The notes beneath the pieces were generated by a model. That model saw nothing but the letters and a program-made list of their open reading frames with translations, was not told the origin of the DNA and did no database searches. Below, one piece after another: positions 9,070 through 18,025 of a stretch of 64,000 bases of DNA. Position numbers and translations under genes: made by a program. Source of the stretch: AP-15 sp963796155 (GTDB taxonomy: Bacteria > Pseudomonadota > Alphaproteobacteria > ATCC43930 > CGMCC-115725); assembly GCA_963796155.1 (NCBI GenBank), contig CAWCKT010000057.1, positions 124,001 to 188,000 of the forward strand, given 5' to 3'. Every line of letters begins with the position of its first letter. Positions within the stretch are counted from its first letter, which is position 1.

Positions 9070-9987
9070 CTAGAATTCGCCGCTGCGATAGGCCTCGTCG
9101 AGGCGTTTGGTGTCCTCCGCCGACGGTTCCTCCCACGCCTCGCCGCGGCGGCGCAACGCGCCGGTGAAGTTCGGGGGACGCTTTTCGTTGAACGCCCTTC
9201 GCCCCTCTTCGCCGTCGGTCGTGGTCTGGATCAACAGCGTGTTGATCAGGTTCTGCACGTGCCAAGCCTGGTCGGTCGCCAGGTCGCCGAAGCGCACCAC
9301 GAACTCCTTCATCATGCGCACCGCGACTGGCGGCAAGGTGGTGATGTGCCGGGCGATCTTCTCCGCCCGCTCCATCAGCTGGGCGTGCGGGACAACCTCG
9401 TTGACGAGACCGATGCGCAAGGCCTCGTTCGCGTCGACGGGCTCGTCGGTCAGCAGGATCTTCATCGCGTCGATGTAGCGGAGTTGGCGGACGAGCAGGC
9501 TCGCGCCCGGTCCGTGGCCAAGCCAGCCTTGGCTCAGGAGCGCGAACTTGAACCGCGCATGCTCCAGGCTCGCGATACGGATGTCGGTCGAGGCGAGCAA
9601 TATGTAGAGGCCCGCGCCGGCCGCCCAGCCATTGACCGCGGCGATGACCGGCTTCCATACCCGCGGGTAATGGTCGCCCATCCTCCCGTCGACGCCGGTC
9701 TTCTGGCCGTGCACCGTACCGGCGGGCGGCCAGTAGATGCGTCGCGTGCGCAGATATTCGCGGTCATCGGCGGTGAGGTCGGGGCGCGGCGTCAGATTGT
9801 GCCCACCGCAGAAATGCCTGTCGCCGGTGCCAGTTAGGACAGCGCAGCGGATGTCACGGTCCTCCCACAGGTCGATCCACGCCTGCGAAATCGCGTCCGA
9901 GGTCGCCTTGTCCAGGATGTTCGCCTTTGCAGGATTGTTCAGCGTGATGTAGGCAACCCCATCACGCTTCTCGTAATCGATGGCCAA
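9070..9987 (-). CDS. Enoyl-CoA hydratase/isomerase family protein lacking the hydratase glutamates
   Basis: A crotonase-fold protein of 305 residues. The fold is recognisable from ITLNNPAKANILD, the oxyanion-hole region HFCGGHNLTP, AAVNGWAAGAGLYILLA and the C-terminal RRAFNEKRPPNFTG. The two glutamates of true enoyl-CoA hydratase are not visible where expected: GGCEL is replaced by GAGLY, and the loop before GPGAS has no Glu. It probably catalyses another crotonase reaction such as isomerisation, hydrolysis or C-C cleavage. The start appears to be TTG 9987, six bases after a GGAG site. The BBE-type flavoprotein gene upstream on the same strand ends 14 bases before it, so they are likely cotranscribed. 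Confidence 0.82.
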   Translation of the reverse strand: MAIDYEKRDGVAYITLNNPAKANILDKATSDAISQAWIDLWEDRDIRCAVLTGTGDRHFCGGHNLTPRPDLTADDREYLRTRRIYWPPAGTVHGQKTGVDGRMGDHYPRVWKPVIAAVNGWAAGAGLYILLASTDIRIASLEHARFKFALLSQGWLGHGPGASLLVRQLRYIDAMKILLTDEPVDANEALRIGLVNEVVPHAQLMERAEKIARHITTLPPVAVRMMKEFVVRFGDLATDQAWHVQNLINTLLIQTTTDGEEGRRAFNEKRPPNFTGALRRRGEAWEEPSAEDTKRLDEAYRSGEF

Positions 9988-10001
9988 ATCAGTCTCCTTT
10001 G

Positions 10002-11825
10002 TTATTTCGGGAGCCGGGTGAAGCCGTCGTCGCTCCAGTCCTCACTGCCGACGCCATGGTGAACCAAGAACAGGCCGTCGGGATCGTATGTCGCTTTGAC
10101 CGACCGCAATCGCGGATAATTCGTACCCCAGAAGGAGCGCTGCCAGTCGCTCTCGAAGAAATTGGTCTCCGATACATACGAGCCCCCGTCCGGCACGAAT
10201 TTGCGAAGCTCGCCCATCGCCATGTCGATGGCTTCGGCGTCCTGCCGGGCGGCCGACAGATCCGGCTCGCCGCCGGGGGTTCCGGGGTATGCCGGCGGAC
10301 CCCCGCTGGCAATGATCGCCAGGGCAAAGGCTGTCAGAACCGCCGGATTGGTTGCGGTGTCTTTGGCGGCCGCGATGGCATCGGGGGGAGCGCCGGCGAG
10401 GCCCTTGTTGAAATGCAAGGCCACGGCCCAACGCCTGCTCGCCGCGAACAGCGCATCGGCAAGCGGCTCCTGCCGATCCCTTTCCAATAAGGCGGCGGGC
10501 AGCCAGAGGGACTGGTAGCCATGGAGAAACCAGCCCACTTGGCCCTGATCGCCCGCCCACCAGACATTCCCGGCGGGCGCGCCCGGTCGTTGATCGGTCA
10601 TGGTCAAGCCGGGAGCGTGCTCTCTGATATAATCGGCGTCCCACAAGTGCCGTGCAGGGAGGCTGGCGATGGTCGGCGCCCTCTCTAGTGTGAAATCCCG
10701 CTGCGATCCGGCGATCCAATCGAGGAAGGGGCGCCAGACATCCCCTGCCTGCCGCTGATCCAATCCCTGCGACACCATCGTGACAGCGAGGGTGTTGGCC
10801 GGCCGAAATGTGACGCTCTCGCCCCAGTGCGGGTTGAACATGTTTTCGCTGTAGAAGCTGATGAACCTGCCGACCAGACGCCGGAACGCCGCATCGGAGG
10901 TTGCCTTGATCGTCAAGGAGGCGATCCCGAACCAGGCCGGGAGCTCATGAGTCCTCAAAGTGAGCCTGATGACGACACCGAGGCTCCCGCCACCGCCGCC
11001 TTTGATCCCCCAGAACAATTCGGGATTGGTGCAGGCGTTGGCGATCCGGACGGCACCGTCGGCGGTAACGATTTCAGCTTCGAGCAGCCCGGAAGCGGCC
11101 AGACCGTAGTTCTTCGAAAAGCTGCCGAACCCGCCGCTCTGGATCAATCCCGCGACGCCGACGGTGGTGCAACCGCCGCCCTGCACGTAGCGGCCGTACT
11201 TCGTCGTCACGGCGTCGTAGGCGTGCACCCACATCGCGCCGGCTTCGACCGTAACGGCCGGCTGCTGCCCCTCAACTCCGGCGCAACCCTGCCCGACAAA
11301 CGCGTCGTAAACGACGATGTTGTTCATCGCCCGCGTCCATATCAGAAGCGAGTCCGGCGCGTTGGAGGTGCCCTGATAGCTGTGGCCACCCCCCTTGACG
11401 ACGAGCCTCAGATTGTTCGCACGCGCGAAGTTGACCGCGGCGACCACGTCGGCGGAGTTTCGGGCCACGACCGCGTAGGCGCTGGGTGCCGACATCCAGG
11501 CGTCGACCCAGCCCGAGGTCTGCGTCAGGCCGGGCTGATCGCCGATGAAGTAGGGATTTTTCAGATTTTTCAGAACCTCTTGACAGGCGGCGCTGTCGGC
11601 AACGTCCGCGCAGATGGCGAGCGGGGATTGCACCCTGATCAGACGCCCGCCCACTTGACGTTTCAGCTGCTCCCAGCTCTCCGCGCTCGGCCAGGATGGG
11701 TCGGAGGGGCGGACACGGCGAACGGGGGGCGGCGGGCCGGCGGCTCGCGTCGTCGTCAGAGTGGACCAGGCGGCTGACAGCAGGGGGATTGCTGCAACCC
11801 GCCTCAGCATGCTTCTTCTGTTCAT
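10002..11825 (-). CDS. Exported BBE-type FAD-linked oxidase
   Basis: A 607-residue flavoprotein of the FAD_binding_4 plus BBE (berberine-bridge-enzyme-like) family. It starts with a twin-arginine-like signal (NRRSMLRRVAAIPLLSAAW) and ends with the BBE signature NYPRLRSVKATYDPDGLF. Both covalent flavin attachment points can be seen: His in VVKGGGHSYQGTS and Cys in GGGCTTVGVAGLIQSGGFG, the arrangement of bicovalent FAD oxidases. Known relatives oxidise sugars, alcohols or alkaloid-like substrates with oxygen; the substrate here is unknown. Export fits a periplasmic oxidase. It is followed 14 bases later on the same strand by the crotonase-fold gene and is divergent from the MmgE/PrpD gene. Confidence 0.85.
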   Translation of the reverse strand: MNRRSMLRRVAAIPLLSAAWSTLTTTRAAGPPPPVRRVRPSDPSWPSAESWEQLKRQVGGRLIRVQSPLAICADVADSAACQEVLKNLKNPYFIGDQPGLTQTSGWVDAWMSAPSAYAVVARNSADVVAAVNFARANNLRLVVKGGGHSYQGTSNAPDSLLIWTRAMNNIVVYDAFVGQGCAGVEGQQPAVTVEAGAMWVHAYDAVTTKYGRYVQGGGCTTVGVAGLIQSGGFGSFSKNYGLAASGLLEAEIVTADGAVRIANACTNPELFWGIKGGGGGSLGVVIRLTLRTHELPAWFGIASLTIKATSDAAFRRLVGRFISFYSENMFNPHWGESVTFRPANTLAVTMVSQGLDQRQAGDVWRPFLDWIAGSQRDFTLERAPTIASLPARHLWDADYIREHAPGLTMTDQRPGAPAGNVWWAGDQGQVGWFLHGYQSLWLPAALLERDRQEPLADALFAASRRWAVALHFNKGLAGAPPDAIAAAKDTATNPAVLTAFALAIIASGGPPAYPGTPGGEPDLSAARQDAEAIDMAMGELRKFVPDGGSYVSETNFFESDWQRSFWGTNYPRLRSVKATYDPDGLFLVHHGVGSEDWSDDGFTRLPK

Positions 11826-11900
11826 GCCGAACGCTTTCGGTAGGCGGCCAGCCCAACCTTAGCCTTCGGCCTGGGAGTCGGCAAAACGAGTTCGAGCGCC

Positions 11901-13255
11901 ATGGGCCGAGAGATCGAAAGACTGGCGGAGTTTGTCGCACAAACGCAATGGGCGGACGTTCCCGAGCCGGTGCGGCGGCACACAAAGCTGGTATTGCTGG
12001 ACACGCTGGGGGTTATCCTTGCCGGCGCCGAACGGCCCGAGGTGAGACAATTGCGCGAGCGGCTGGCGGGGACCGCCGGCAAGGGTGCGACGGTCTATGC
12101 ACGCGGCTGGCCCTTAGACGATCCGCGTACCGCCGCGCTGTTAAACGGCATTGCAGGGCGCTCGATCGAGCTCTGCGAGGGTCTGCGGCTCGTCTCAGGC
12201 CAGGCGGCAATGCAGGTTCTGCCGGGCGTGCTGGCAGTCGGCGAGCAGGCGCGGAGCCTTGGCCGTGAAGTACTGGCCGCCCTTCTGCTCGGCTACGATG
12301 TCGCCGGGCGGCTCGCCGCCGGCTTCACCCCCGGCCCTTGGCCCACCAGAACGGCCAGGTCTCGCTGTTGGCGGCCGCCGCCGCGGGGGCCCGCCTGCGC
12401 GGGCTCGACGCTGGCGGCATCAGCCGCGCCATGCGCATCGCCACGACATTGCTTTTGACCCCGAGCTATACGAACGCGGTGGCCGGCGCGACGGCGCTCA
12501 ACGTCGCCGGCGGGATGAGCGGCTTTGCCGCGGCGCTGGCGCCGGAACTGGCGCTCGCCGGTTTCGAAGCGCAAGAGGATGCGATCGAGGAAGCGCTGAG
12601 CCAGCTCGTGGGAGCCGGTTTCACACAAGACCGCCTCCTCGACGAGCTCGGCACGCGCTGGGAGATCACCCGCAATTATTTCCGGCTCTACGCCTGTTGC
12701 AACCCGATTCACCCGGCGCTCGACTGCCTGCGCGACGCGCTCGCGGCGCTGCGCCCGCTGCCCGAGCAGATCGAGCGTATCGACGTTGCGACCTATCGTT
12801 TCGCATCGGTCATGCGCAACCCGGAGCCGCTCAATTATTTTGCGGCGAAATACTCGCTGCCGCATGCCGCCGCGGTGATGGTCGTCAAAGGGAACGCCGG
12901 CTACGCCGAGCTCGACGACGGCGCTCTGCACGATCCCACGATCACGGCACTGCGCCGCCGGGTGCACGTGGTCGAAGACCCGGCGATGAGCGCCGTGGCG
13001 CCGCGGCTCCGTCCGGCGCGCGTGACAGTGACCCTGCGGGACGGCCGCCGGGCGGCGCACGCCTGCGACAGCCATCGCGGCGATTTCGAGCGGCCCTTTG
13101 CAGAATCGGAAATCCGCGAAAAATTCCGTGAGCTCGCCGGCGTCGTGCTGACGCCCGACGGGGTGTCTCGGGTCGAAGCTACCGTCGATCGCTGCGAAGA
13201 TTGGCAAAGCCTCGCCGAGCTGACCGAGCTGCTCCGCCGCCATGGTCGGCCCTAG
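11901..13255 (+). pseudogene. MmgE/PrpD family protein, single-base frameshift near 12330
   Basis: MmgE/PrpD family (2-methylcitrate dehydratase/immune-responsive-gene-1 fold). The N-terminal helical part (VRRHTKLVLLDTLGVILAGA) reads in one frame to GYDVAGRLAAGFTPG. The rest (AHQNGQVSLLAAAAAGARL onward to residue ~450) continues in the frame one base earlier. Restoring one C to the run of five C at 12328-12332 would give FTPRPLAHQNGQ, a perfect family continuation. The gene is therefore whole apart from one homopolymer base. This could be a sequencing error or a true null allele. A second, independent MmgE/PrpD gene lies at 23757-25125, also with one indel. Confidence 0.8.
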
Positions 13256-13318
13256 TGCCGTACGCTGACCCTCGAGAGTCGCGCCGGGTCGGGCCTATCA
13301 CAGCTGTCACCTAATCCC

Positions 13319-13364
13319 CGGGAACCATAGCGGCAATGAGAATTCAAGTGAATTGTCACCGTAA
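13319..13364 (+). repeat. Left copy of a 46-bp imperfect inverted repeat
   Basis: This segment (CGGGAACC ... TGTCACCGTAA) matches the reverse complement of 14018-14063 at about 39 of 46 positions by eye, with an uninterrupted-looking core around AATTCAAGT and TGTCACCGTAA. The pair encloses the DUF2141 gene. It lies in the 13256-13486 intergenic stretch, which otherwise holds AT-rich sequence and no gene I can support. Confidence 0.65.
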
Positions 13365-13564
13365 TTCAAGATTATGATTTTTCACTCCCTTTTTACGCGG
13401 CCTAACTAGACTTGAAGCCACCAGCAGCCCAACTATTTCGGCGCAAATCGTGCTGATCTAGCGCAAAGGCTGCTGGCAGATGGCGGATGGGCAGACCCAA
13501 CGGAATTGCACATCAGCTCTGGTCATTGACTGAGCAGTACACCCAATTGGAAGAGGTCAAACCG

Positions 13565-13993
13565 TTGGCAAGAGGAATTCTCTTTGTAGGCTCCATAGTC
13601 CCGCTTCTGTTTGCAGGCGCGGCCCAGTCGGCCCAGCTGATCGTTACGATCCAAGGCATCCGAAGTGCCGATGGTTATCTCTATGTTGCGCTGTTCTCGA
13701 GGCCCGATGGATTTCCGGACGGTAATTACTCGATCCAGCATATGAAATTAAAGGCGGCACCCGAACCGCTGACCGTGGTGTTCAATGATGTCGCACCCGG
13801 CACCTATGCGGTTGGCGCCTATCACGACGAGAATAACAACGGCCATCTCGACACTGATTTCATCGGCTATCCAAAGGAGGGATACGCGCTGTCGAACGGG
13901 ATCCGCGCTGTGTTCAGCCGTCCTCGGTTCATCGACGCTGCCTTTCCTGTTGGCGATAAAGATGCGCAGGTGACCCTTCGCATCAAGTATTGA
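13565..13993 (+). CDS. DUF2141 family exported protein
   Basis: A DUF2141 (PF09912) protein, recognised by the pattern LYVALFSRPDGFP, APGTYAVGAYHDENNNGHLDT and IGYPKEGYALSNG. The family is a secreted beta-sandwich of unknown function. The best start is TTG 13565, eight bases after GGAAGAGG, which places a signal peptide (LFVGSIVPLLFAGAAQSAQ) at the N-terminus. An ATG at 13487 in the same frame would add 26 residues that are not signal-like. The N-terminal mature strand is LIVTIQGIRSADG. The gene stands alone, enclosed by a pair of 46-bp inverted repeats (13319-13364 and 14018-14063), which suggests that it may have moved as a unit. Confidence 0.85.
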   Translation: MARGILFVGSIVPLLFAGAAQSAQLIVTIQGIRSADGYLYVALFSRPDGFPDGNYSIQHMKLKAAPEPLTVVFNDVAPGTYAVGAYHDENNNGHLDTDFIGYPKEGYALSNGIRAVFSRPRFIDAAFPVGDKDAQVTLRIKY

Positions 13994-14017
13994 TCAATGC
14001 TAAGCGCGATCCGATGG

Positions 14018-14063
14018 TTACGGTGACAGTTTACTTGAATTTTCATAGCCGTCGGGGTTCCCG
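14018..14063 (-). repeat. Right copy of the 46-bp imperfect inverted repeat
   Basis: Reverse complement matches 13319-13364 with about seven mismatches. It begins 24 bases after the DUF2141 stop codon. In the remaining 14064-14518 stretch I see no gene or RNA that I can support. Confidence 0.65.
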
Positions 14064-14518
14064 TAACCCTGTTGGCACAAGACTGCCCTTTGAGGGTCCG
14101 TGAGTAGCTTCGATCCATATGCTTTACCAGGCCGTTGATTAACCCCAGCAGCTCTGAGCCCGGGCATGATCGTCATCCCGGCACTCTCGCTATGCGGGAA
14201 TACAAGGGAGAGATGAGCAGGACGATTTTAACGAGTGTTCTGGGGCACGCAGCGAGATCCCGGCCGATGATCGATCCCGCTTCGGGGCTGCTTCTCGGTC
14301 GAGCCTACGGCGTGGAAACGCTTGTTGCCAGCTGCTCCTTCATCGCGATCGCCTGTTCGCCGATTATCGGATCGGCTCGGTGGCGCAGCAATTCCGCAGA
14401 TGCCCGCCATCGGCGATGGCCATAATGACGAGGATTTCTAAGCTAGCTAGCTGGCGCAGCGAGCTGACCCCTCGACGATCGCGTCGGCTCCGGTTATGTC
14501 ATATACCGATCCGCGGGA

Positions 14519-15160
14519 GTGGGGGTGACCATGCTGCGCTGCCGACAATCTGCATTGCATAGGCTCGCCGGCTGCTGGTTCGTTCTGGTCGGCTGGCTGG
14601 TCTGTTTGGCCCCCATCCCGGCGGAGGCGACGCCCGGCCCAACGGAAGTGATACGGCATTTCTACGCCCAGCTGCTCGATGTAATGCAGCACGCCTCTAC
14701 GTTGGGAGCGAGGGGGCGCTTCCAGAAGCTCGAGCCGATCGTGCTCGGCCTGTTCGACGTGCCCTACATGGCGCGGCTCTCGATCGGGCCCTCTTGGGCC
14801 AGGCTACCAACAGACCAGAAGCGACGCGCCGCGCAAGCCTATGGCCGCTATCTAACCGCCCTCTACGCTACCCGGTTCAACTCATATTCCGGCGAACGGT
14901 TCGAAGTCCTTGGCGAGCAGCAGATCAAGCATGGCACAATGGTCAAGTCGCGCATCGTCAAATCCAATGGCGAACCGGTATCGATAAATTTCGTTCTGCA
15001 TGACAACGACATCGCGTGGCAGGCCAGGGACGTTTATCTCGACAGTGCGATCAGCGAAGTGGCAACGCGGCGCTCGGAATTTGCAGCGATCCTGCGCACC
15101 AGCGGCATCGACGCCCTGATCGCCTCGCTCAACAAGAAGGCGGACGACCTGCAGATCTGA
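14519..15160 (+). CDS. MlaC/HpnM-like lipid-binding periplasmic protein
   Basis: A 213-residue exported protein with a signal peptide (LAGCWFVLVGWLVCLAPIPAEA) followed by a MlaC/Ttg2D fold: VIRHFYAQLLDVM, LFDVPYMARLSIGPSWA, YGRYLTALYATRFNSYSGERFEV and a C-terminal IDALIASLNKK. The MARLSIGP/NSYSGERF combination resembles the hopanoid-associated HpnM branch more than canonical MlaC. The family carries lipids across the periplasm for an MlaFEDB-type transporter, but none of those genes or hopanoid genes are next to it. Starts at GTG 14519, GTG 14525 or ATG 14531 are all possible after a GGGAG site. It is convergent with the MFS pseudogene. Confidence 0.8.
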   Translation: MGVTMLRCRQSALHRLAGCWFVLVGWLVCLAPIPAEATPGPTEVIRHFYAQLLDVMQHASTLGARGRFQKLEPIVLGLFDVPYMARLSIGPSWARLPTDQKRRAAQAYGRYLTALYATRFNSYSGERFEVLGEQQIKHGTMVKSRIVKSNGEPVSINFVLHDNDIAWQARDVYLDSAISEVATRRSEFAAILRTSGIDALIASLNKKADDLQI

Positions 15161-15163
15161 AGC

Positions 15164-16341
15164 TCAGCGCAGCGGGGCAAAGGCTGTCTCGCGCGTCCGC
15201 AGCAGAATCACGAGGGTGACGAGTGCGGCGATGACGACATCGGCGGCAGGCGCGTGCTTATTGCCGATTGCCCGCAGCAGAAAAGTGGCGATAAACGGCG
15301 CGAAGCCGCCGAATATCGCCACGGCGATATTGTAGCCGATCGACAATGCGGTGTAGCGCACCCGGGTCGGAAAGATCTCCGCATAGAATGCCGGGCAGGC
15401 GCCCGCATAAGGACGTAGAGCAGCACCATCAGCAGCTGGGCCACCGCCGCCAGCTCGATATATCCCGATGTGGTGATCCAGAAGAACGGATAGCCGAGCA
15501 CCGCATAGCCGATGCACGAGGTGATCAGCAGCGGCCGTCGCCCGACATAGTCCGACAGCAAGCCCATCAGCGGCAGCAGCAATACGAATATCGCAAGACA
15601 CGACGTGCCGATCCATAACGCCGGGGTCTGCGGCACTCCACCGATCGAGCTCATATAGCTCGTCATGTAGACGAGCGCGATATAATAGGCGACGGTGTTG
15701 TGCAAAGTAATGCCGAAGCCGAGCAGGGTCTCGCGCGGATATTTCTCGAATGCCTCTGCGAGGGGCGCCGCGGCAACGGCGTCCTGCTCCTCGATCTCGA
15801 GATATTTGGGCGTGTCCGCGAGCCGCCATCGCAGATAGGCGCCGACGACCCCGACGCCAATGCCGAGCAGAAAGGGCAGCCGCCACCCCCAGGCGAGGCG
15901 CGCGGCTTGCGAGAGGACGGTATTGAGCAACGCCGCTGTCAGCGAGCCGAACAGGAACCGGCACCGACGCCGACGAGCTGCTAGGAGCCGAAAAAGCCGC
16001 GCCGCGTCTCCGGCGCAAATTCGACGATATAAGCGGTCGAGCCGCCCCATTCGCCGCGGCGGAGACCCCCTGGAACAATCGTACGAGCAGCATCGGGGCG
16101 AACACGCCGACCCGTCCGTAGGTCGGCAACAACCCCATCGCGAAGGTCGCCAGCGCCGTCACGAAGACGACGGCGCTCAATGCTTTGCGGCGGCCGTGCC
16201 GGTCGCCGTAGATCCCAAACAGGATCGACCCGACGGGCCAAAATCATACCACTCGAGGACGTTGCCGATGACGCCGGCGACAATCGCCTTGCGATATCGC
16301 GGCGCGCTCGACGCCAAGAGATCGCTGTCTGCGACGGTCAT
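15164..16341 (-). pseudogene. Decayed MFS (MHS-type) transporter
   Basis: Reading the minus strand from ATG 16341 (GGAGGA site) gives an MHS-family opening, RYRKAIVAGVIGNVLEWYDF. It then jumps straight to the loop ILFGIYGDRHGRKALS, so roughly 40-50 residues (one or two membrane segments) are missing and the frame changes there. Further pieces follow in three frames: FVTALATFAMGLLPTYGRVG, then GEWGGSTAYIVEFAPETRRG. A TGG-to-TAG type stop follows (FFGS-stop-QLVGV, near 15981), then a long membrane stretch, then another shift near 15408 into FYAEIFPTRVRYTALSIGYN. Deletion, nonsense change and several indels together show real decay rather than one sequencing error. MHS members import osmolytes or organic acids. 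Confidence 0.8.
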
Positions 16342-16699
16342 GCTCGCGTTCCTCCTGCGCACAGCGGCTGGCGCACGACAATACATGATCCCCGCTCCGC
16401 GCAGCGCTCGATCCGCGATGCGTTGCGATGCCGGCGTGCAGCTAGTGCTCAGACCCGGACCGATGCCGAAACCCTGGACAACTTCGTGACCCTCGCCTCC
16501 ATCCAGCTCGCTCTCAGGCGGCCTGCCAAGTCTGATCTCAAACTATCGGTTGGCAATTCACGATGAGCAAGGTCTGCAAAGAAATGGTGAAGGGACCTTC
16601 GCCGGATCGCCCGGTTAACGGCGGGGAGGCGCCGATAGCGGGCTCTCACTACCAGATCCCGTCGCGGCTTTGCCGCGGCGGTCCTCGCCGGATCGTGAG

Positions 16700-17125
16700 T
16701 TATGCCACTTCCTCTAGTGGCGGCTCGATATCGACGATCTCGACCGATTTGACGTCGTCGGTCTCGCCCGAATAGATCACCAGTGCGATATTTTCAGTGG
16801 CGATCATCGCACTATGCGGCTGCCCGGTTGGATTGAGAGTGTAGCTATTGCCAGGAGCCTCGATCGGCTTTCCGGACTTGTTCACCCGGCCACCGCGCAA
16901 ATTGAAGACGTGCTCCTCGGATTGCGCCACGGCGACGGTTTTGACCATTTTCCCCGGCGGCGGACAAATCTTCGACAGCATCGCCAGACCGCCGCCCTCC
17001 TGGCGCCGGTCGCTGAGCACCTTTCGGTAGAAGACCTCTTGACCTCTACAGAGAGCCTCCGGCCCCTTGTACGCCGAACCCGGCGTCCATTCGATGCTAC
17101 CCAGGTCCATGTGAATTGATCTCAT
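16700..17125 (-). CDS. Cupin-like protein (independent start inside the EamA frame)
   Basis: ATG 17125 is preceded by AGGAGGAG at ideal spacing and opens MRSIHMDLGSIEWTPGS. The 141-residue product looks like a cupin of the ChrR/anti-sigma type: a single barrel with PPPGKMVKTVAVAQSEEHVFNL, GNSYTLNPTGQPHSAMI and IALVIYSGE. The EEH...H residues could bind metal. Function is unknown; such cupins are often small-molecule or metal-binding domains near degradation genes. It is the last gene before the 16342-16699 stretch, which holds only a possible transposase scrap. Confidence 0.65.
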   Translation of the reverse strand: MRSIHMDLGSIEWTPGSAYKGPEALCRGQEVFYRKVLSDRRQEGGGLAMLSKICPPPGKMVKTVAVAQSEEHVFNLRGGRVNKSGKPIEAPGNSYTLNPTGQPHSAMIATENIALVIYSGETDDVKSVEIVDIEPPLEEVA

Positions 17126-18025
17126 TGGCTCCTCCTGAAACGATGGGAAGCGAAAGGATTCCGGGTGCCGGGCGTTAAGGCTACTCTGGGCAAGGTCGAT
17201 GCTGCGTGACGCATTCCCGGCAGTGGCCCCCCCGCTCGCCAGATACACACCAGCTGATATAAGAACGATGCCCGCCCAACCTGATGCTGTCGGCCATTCG
17301 CCCAAGAGAGGTATGGCAAACACCGCGGATAATGCAGGCACCAACGCCCCGAAGGCCGAGCCACCCGAAGCGCCCAGAATGAGAACCGCTCGGCAATAAA
17401 GAACCAGCGAGATGACGGTCACGACGATGCCTTGGAAAATCACCTGAATGGCCAGGTCAGCGACCGGCACCTGGGCGAGATGAAATCCGCGGATTGCGAA
17501 ATAGAGAGGAGCGTAGACCGCCAGCGAGCCGGTAGCGACAAGGGCTGCCACATGAACTGGATCGAGTTTCGATTTACGCAGAATGACGGTGTAGCCGGCA
17601 GTCAGAAACGATGCGACGAGGAAGAGCACATCACCCATGCTTCGTGAGATATTCCATCTTGTGCCGTGCCAACCGACAATGATTAGAGCGCCTGACATAA
17701 TGAGTGACAGACCGATTTTTTGTGCCGTTGAGGGCTTTTCCCCGAGAACTATAACGGCGATCAACGCGACGAAAAGTGGCATACATCCTGGATTGAGCGC
17801 CCCTGCATCGTAGGCGGGAGCAAAGCGTAGTCCGAGAGCCACGACCAGTGCATAGGGCGCGCCGGTCCCGGCGATAAGCCCGGCGAGCCCGGGCCATCCC
17901 AGGCGATCGAGGGCGAAGCCCCGCCGGATCACGATAGGCAACAGGAGCAGACCGGCGACGCCGAAGCGCAAGGCCGGAATGTCCCAAGCGCATCGCTGAG
18001 GGCTCGTCTCATTGTGGATTCTCAT
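16700..18025 (-). CDS. 5'-truncated EamA/DMT transporter reading through into a cupin gene
   Basis: One open frame of 441 codons joins two unrelated proteins. Residues 1-~275 are a DMT/EamA transporter (ALRFGVAGLLLLP, a GEKPSTAQKIGLSLI loop, ending GWAGIVLISAGVYLA) that lacks the usual first ~40 residues and first membrane helix. Upstream of 18025 the sequence becomes AT-rich and non-coding. The last 141 residues are a separate cupin-like protein with its own start and ribosome site at 17125, encoded within the phrase FQEEP. The simplest reading is that the transporter lost its start and its stop codon. A functional fusion cannot be excluded. Transporters of this family export amino acids or metabolites. 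Confidence 0.6.
   Translation of the reverse strand: MRIHNETSPQRCAWDIPALRFGVAGLLLLPIVIRRGFALDRLGWPGLAGLIAGTGAPYALVVALGLRFAPAYDAGALNPGCMPLFVALIAVIVLGEKPSTAQKIGLSLIMSGALIIVGWHGTRWNISRSMGDVLFLVASFLTAGYTVILRKSKLDPVHVAALVATGSLAVYAPLYFAIRGFHLAQVPVADLAIQVIFQGIVVTVISLVLYCRAVLILGASGGSAFGALVPALSAVFAIPLLGEWPTASGWAGIVLISAGVYLASGGATAGNASRSIDLAQSSLNARHPESFRFPSFQEEPMRSIHMDLGSIEWTPGSAYKGPEALCRGQEVFYRKVLSDRRQEGGGLAMLSKICPPPGKMVKTVAVAQSEEHVFNLRGGRVNKSGKPIEAPGNSYTLNPTGQPHSAMIATENIALVIYSGETDDVKSVEIVDIEPPLEEVA

Noticed and set aside
16449..16566. Possible IS5-type transposase tail (DNFVTLASIQLALRR on the plus strand)
   Set aside because: The resemblance is short and from memory, with no inverted repeats or other transposase part in view. 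A profile search would be needed.
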